From positions 806,001 to 870,000 of the forward strand of contig JAKCFM010000001.1 in the NCBI GenBank assembly GCA_025041195.1: DNA of 64,000 nucleotides, read 5' to 3'. Positions 61,514-64,000 of this stretch are shown here, piece by piece. Position 1 is the stretch's first letter. The number at the start of each line of letters is the position of its first letter. A model generated the notes under the pieces. That model worked only from the letters and a program-made list of their open reading frames with translations. It was not told where the DNA came from and made no database searches. The DNA comes from Halobacteriales archaeon YIM A00013 (GTDB taxonomy: Archaea > Halobacteriota > Halobacteria > Halobacteriales > Haloarculaceae). A program made the position numbers and the translations under genes.

Positions 61514-61665
61514 AACAGGCATGGCGAAGTACGACTACTTGCCCGGAGTGTAACGGCGAGTCTGATCTTCACGTGGGTGACGAGCATGACGGTAATCATT
61601 GGGTGGTAGTACCAGATTGCCCTCTCTGCCAAGCTGTAGTCTCTCACGTGATAGGACCGCTCTAG
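61462..61665 (+). CDS. Small zinc-finger-like protein
   Basis: A 67-residue protein (MERYIPTDKETTEQA). Two CxxC knuckles, CPECNG and CPLCQA, are separated by about 25 residues that include HVGDEHDG, and form a plausible zinc-ribbon site. Such small proteins are common in haloarchaeal viruses and act in DNA or protein binding. The ATG at 61462 is preferred; a TTG at 61447 would add 5 residues. Function unknown. Confidence 0.7.
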   Translation: MERYIPTDKETTEQAILKQAWRSTTTCPECNGESDLHVGDEHDGNHWVVVPDCPLCQAVVSHVIGPL

Positions 61666-61749
61666 TAGCTCTCTAAGCGTTTTCTCGTCGTTTCCCATCT
61701 CTTCCCTTATCTCGACTAAGAAATCGCTCAGAAAGCCACACAGAGAATC

Positions 61750-62148
61750 CTAGTAGACGCCAAGCTCCACGAGTTCCTTCATCACTCGCTTGTCTAACCG
61801 TCGGAGTTTCTTAACGGGTTTCTGAAGTTTCATTCGGCCATCGTAATATCTCGTCACACCGTTTTCCATGATCCAGGCACTCGCTCTATTTGCAATTTGC
61901 AACTGAGTACCCAGACGAATGGCTCTATCCTCTTCGATGGATTGCTCTGCTCGTTCGAGGATTGAATCAGCTACTCGTTCAATCTCGATTTGTTCGGTGG
62001 CGTCGGCATTCTCATAGTACTGGTCGATATCGGTGTACAGTCCATGACTCAGATTACTCTGATTACCCTCAGGAGCACCAGAACCGACGCTCATCGTATT
62101 CCCTTCGGCAAAGTTGCCGTTCGAATGGCGTTGCTTAGTCTGGCTCAT
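61750..62148 (-). CDS. Viral protein with GNxSNLxHGLY start (terminase-small-like)
   Basis: A 132-residue acidic protein. Its N-terminal GAPEGNQSNLSHGLYTD resembles the GAPxGNxNAxxHGxxS motif found in small terminase subunits and related viral proteins. The rest is helical (EIERVADSILERAEQSIEEDRAIRLGTQLQIANRASAW) and ends basic (KLQKPVKKLRRLDKRVMKEL). The last gene of the minus-strand overlapping block, linked to the next by an ATGA overlap. The terminase assignment is weak, since a large subunit is not visible. Confidence 0.6.
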   Translation of the reverse strand: MSQTKQRHSNGNFAEGNTMSVGSGAPEGNQSNLSHGLYTDIDQYYENADATEQIEIERVADSILERAEQSIEEDRAIRLGTQLQIANRASAWIMENGVTRYYDGRMKLQKPVKKLRRLDKRVMKELVELGVY

Positions 62149-62495
62149 TTCAGATCATGAAGTGCTACCTCTTTCGCCACATCGTTCTTGCCTTTGCGTT
62201 TGCTCCCATCGGACAAGGTGACGGTGTTGAGCAGCTCATCACTGTCGTTGTAAGCAGCAAGCCCACTATCGCTAAAGGCTTCCCAGCAACGACGAGCGAC
62301 TGACAGAGGGATTTCTTCCCCTGGTTCGAACACGACGGTGCGAGTATCGACTTCACCGAAACCGAATTCATCCAGCCAATCTTCGTCACCCTGGATACCC
62401 ACCGGCAGCTCTTTACGGACTGCATGGACCTTCTCGGTTCCTTCGGGTAGTGGATCGTCATTATCACCGTCATTATCGCCTATGCTGGCTTTCAT
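62145..62495 (-). CDS. Viral hypothetical protein, acidic
   Basis: A 116-residue acidic protein (GDNDGDNDDPLPEGTEKVHAV near the start, then EVDTRTVVFEPGEEIPLSVARRCWEAF and a basic KRKGKNDV). No motif is recognised. Both ends overlap neighbouring genes by 4 bp, as in a compact viral operon. Confidence 0.6.
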   Translation of the reverse strand: MKASIGDNDGDNDDPLPEGTEKVHAVRKELPVGIQGDEDWLDEFGFGEVDTRTVVFEPGEEIPLSVARRCWEAFSDSGLAAYNDSDELLNTVTLSDGSKRKGKNDVAKEVALHDLK

Positions 62496-62926
62496 TCGAT
62501 ATCATCCTCGATTTCGTCCGTACTCTTCCAACCGCCCGAATCGACGTTCCCGGCCATATCAGCCTCTGCACCCCGTTGAAACGTATGATTGGCGTTAGAC
62601 TGTCGTGCTTTGATACCCTCCATGAGTCCTTCCAGAGCTTCCATACTCCGGCTCATCAGTTGCTGTTCATCGTCTTGGGTATATTCGCCAGTAGAAACGA
62701 TGTTAGCCACCATCTCGGCCTTCTCGCTATTCGCAGCCATCTCTTCGTATTCCAGTAGCTCTTCGTGTCGATCGCTGTCTAACACTTCCTTGCCTTCGAG
62801 GTAGTGAGAAACGTTTTCCTCAATATCCTCCTTCGTGAGGAAATATCCGTTTTCATCAAGCAATTCGATCGTTTTTTCCATGGTCCTTGCAACGATATCC
62901 TGCTTTTCGTTCTGTGAAATACTCAT
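62492..62926 (-). CDS. Viral hypothetical helical protein
   Basis: A 144-residue, mostly helical acidic protein (QDIVARTMEKTIELLDENGYFLTKEDIEENVSHYLEG, and LMSRSMEALEGLMEGIKARQSNANHTF). Ends with NVDSGGWKSTDEIEDDIE. It lies directly downstream of the DUF2213 gene with a 4-bp overlap, the place where scaffolding or decoration proteins often occur, so a head-assembly helper is possible. Not recognised. Confidence 0.6.
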   Translation of the reverse strand: MSISQNEKQDIVARTMEKTIELLDENGYFLTKEDIEENVSHYLEGKEVLDSDRHEELLEYEEMAANSEKAEMVANIVSTGEYTQDDEQQLMSRSMEALEGLMEGIKARQSNANHTFQRGAEADMAGNVDSGGWKSTDEIEDDIE

Positions 62927-63891
62927 AGCTGATCACTCACAACGGGCGAATTGCCCCAAACCGAACTGTTTGCGGTCGTTTCGTGTTCGTTATGGCAGTC
63001 ACACGTACCTTCGTTGGCCGTTGGACTGTGAATAGTACGATCATCCTCGGAGTGACAGCCACATTCATTCGAAGCCAACTGGTTCACACTCGGACCATTG
63101 CCCCAGTCCGAACCGTCAATTCCGTTGTTCGCTCGCTCTTGAGCGTTAATCATCGATTCAGTCTCGAACTTGTCGAGATTACCGACCATTTCTCGAAGGT
63201 CTTCGATTCGTTTGCCGTAGAGCAACGGCGGATTATCGTGTTCAGTACTGCTGTTTGCGCACAATTCGTCTACCAAAGCGTCTCGTGGTGCCTTTTCGAG
63301 ATTCATGTTCTGATTTGCTGTAATTCCTGCTGATGTTGGTTCTCGCATTGGAGTCGATGCACCTTCACCGAGTTTACACCCGTCCTGGATGTCGCACACA
63401 CCGCTCGACTCTGGTAGGAGTGCTACATGATCGGGTTCGAGGTTGCCTACGACATTTTCACGGTATTCACCGTCATAGGTTCCAGATCGAAGTTTGTCAC
63501 CGCGATAGCCCGATGATACGCTTATCATTCGACCTGATTCGATCTTTTGAGCAGCGAGTTTGCCAGCTTCCCCTTGCTTTCTCAGGCCAGGAAGGTGGAT
63601 CACTGCTGTGGCCTCTGTAAAAACGTCACCGTCTTTGCTCACGGTATGTGGGTCCTTCAAATATCCAACCCGGAGATAGGGCTGTTTATCGACAGAGACC
63701 AAACGGCCATTCTGTTCAGGATGACCGAGTGTGACCGGTATCTCGTTCCAGTCATCTGTTGCTTTCTGGATCTCATTAGCTGGAACATAGCCCCTATTCA
63801 GGTCCATATTCTTGATGAACGTAATCGGAAATTCCCGGATAGACCCGGAACCATCGGGCGGTACTACCTCCGTTTCGTTACTGATGATCAT
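62923..63891 (-). CDS. DUF2213-like protein (prohead-protease-like)
   Basis: A 322-residue protein. GYVPANEIQKATDDWNEIPVTLGHPE near 34-60 and SSGYRGDKLRSGTYDGEY near 125-142 are the DUF2213 marks, and NLEPDHVALLPESSGVCDIQDGC near 150-172 is the third. DUF2213 proteins are found in virus head modules and are thought to be prohead proteases. The C-terminal 150 residues are low-complexity, with repeated WGNGPSVNQL / WGNSPVVSDQ and Cys-His clusters. It overlaps the upstream partial gene by 14 bp and the next by 4 bp. Confidence 0.8.
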   Translation of the reverse strand: MIISNETEVVPPDGSGSIREFPITFIKNMDLNRGYVPANEIQKATDDWNEIPVTLGHPEQNGRLVSVDKQPYLRVGYLKDPHTVSKDGDVFTEATAVIHLPGLRKQGEAGKLAAQKIESGRMISVSSGYRGDKLRSGTYDGEYRENVVGNLEPDHVALLPESSGVCDIQDGCKLGEGASTPMREPTSAGITANQNMNLEKAPRDALVDELCANSSTEHDNPPLLYGKRIEDLREMVGNLDKFETESMINAQERANNGIDGSDWGNGPSVNQLASNECGCHSEDDRTIHSPTANEGTCDCHNEHETTANSSVWGNSPVVSDQL

Positions 63892-64000
63892 TTGGTTCGT
63901 ATCTTATCGGTAATACATTCTCTACATAGTAGTGTTTTTCGACGGTATAGGCAATCAGACGTGCAATAATCGGCTTTGAGTGTTTACAAAATAGTAACTT
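63878..64000 (-). CDS. C-terminus of a viral protein (partial)
   Basis: A minus-strand frame is open from the window edge to a TAA at 63878-63880 (40 codons), ending VEKHYYVENVLPIRYEPNDHQ. It overlaps the DUF2213 start by 14 bp, in keeping with the compact operon. A portal or head-morphogenesis protein is expected upstream of a protease gene, but no family is recognisable from this tail. Confidence 0.55.
   Translation of the reverse strand, partial: KLLFCKHSKPIIARLIAYTVEKHYYVENVLPIRYEPNDHQ

Larger units (their letters stand above)
59506..64000. mobile_element. Integrated provirus, one end
   Basis: From the break in the glycosylase gene to the window edge the DNA changes character. It has an RHH-wHTH protein plus tyrosine integrase at the end, small wHTH and zinc proteins, then a minus-strand block of tightly overlapping genes that includes a DUF2213 (prohead-protease-like) protein. 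By eye codon use is less GC-biased than in the chromosomal genes. It runs past base 64000. Head genes indicate a tailed-virus relative. Completeness cannot be judged. Confidence 0.82.

Noticed and set aside
61335-61553. Third frame over the start of the small zinc protein
   Set aside because: It overlaps the better-supported zinc gene and has no motif.
7568-63877. tRNA or rRNA genes
   Set aside because: I scanned the intergenic gaps for tRNA arm patterns and found none I could support. The provirus end is in a protein gene rather than a tRNA.

Overview
The window is from a halophilic archaeon (class Halobacteria). The proteins are strongly acidic. Twin-arginine signals and lipoboxes are common. 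Many genes have a TATA-like box about 25-30 bp before the ATG (leaderless mRNAs), and several families are haloarchaeal (bat-type HTH_10 regulator, DUF5827, DUF5805, DUF7344-like, DUF1616, DUF7405, halocyanin-like cupredoxin, haloarchaeal TnpB). The genus cannot be fixed. By eye the coding DNA is moderately GC-rich with AT-rich spacers.

Layout. 0-7.6 kb: a minus-strand sugar-nucleotide operon. It has an aminotransferase, a Gfo/Idh/MocA oxidoreductase, a hexapeptide acyltransferase and two nucleotide-sugar dehydrogenases, then a DUF354 protein and a GT4 glycosyltransferase. Together these match the route to a 2,3-diacetamido uronic acid and its transfer to a surface glycan. 7.8-9.35 kb: a decayed IS1341-type element whose tnpB carries a nonsense codon, two inverted copies of a small double-hairpin insert and an array of four hairpins. 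9.4-14.6 kb: DUF1616 and YdjM-like membrane proteins, a secreted beta-helix protein, an MBL hydrolase and a P-loop protein. 14.7-20.4 kb: superoxide dismutase, then an acyl-CoA cluster (acyl-CoA dehydrogenase, SDR, SCP2-type proteins) and a bat-family regulator. 20.4-25.7 kb: HAD and MBL hydrolases, divergent from an SDR / F420-type oxidoreductase / thiamine-diphosphate lyase operon. 26-33 kb: PEP carboxylase, a duplicated EthD protein, an HD protein, a solitary E1-alpha and a quinone-oxidoreductase-like MDR. 33-37 kb: a Tat lipoprotein and a coupled DUF7405 / CRTAC1 pair. 36.7-46.4 kb: a complete oligopeptide/oligosaccharide-type ABC importer, a HEAT protein and a GH3 glycosidase. 46.4-49 kb: a decayed ABC exporter, a wHTH protein and an NAD-dependent epimerase. 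49.2-50.6 kb: a DUF5805-integrase pair. 51.2-54.2 kb: a multicopper oxidase / ZIP transporter / cupredoxin operon. 54.4-59.1 kb: cyclase, lipase-maturation factor, small membrane protein and a second GH3.

From about 59.5 kb to the window end lies one end of an integrated provirus. It interrupts an AlkA-type DNA glycosylase gene in the middle of its helix-hairpin-helix motif. It carries an RHH-wHTH protein coupled to a canonical tyrosine integrase, small regulatory/zinc proteins and a tightly overlapping minus-strand operon with a DUF2213 (prohead-protease-like) protein. The rest of the provirus and of the glycosylase gene should lie beyond base 64000.

The points most worth a second look are the palindromic inserts inside the tnpB relic, the protein-gene attachment site, the repeated RHH-wHTH plus integrase module with a palindromic operator, and the copper-oxidase-coupled ZIP operon.
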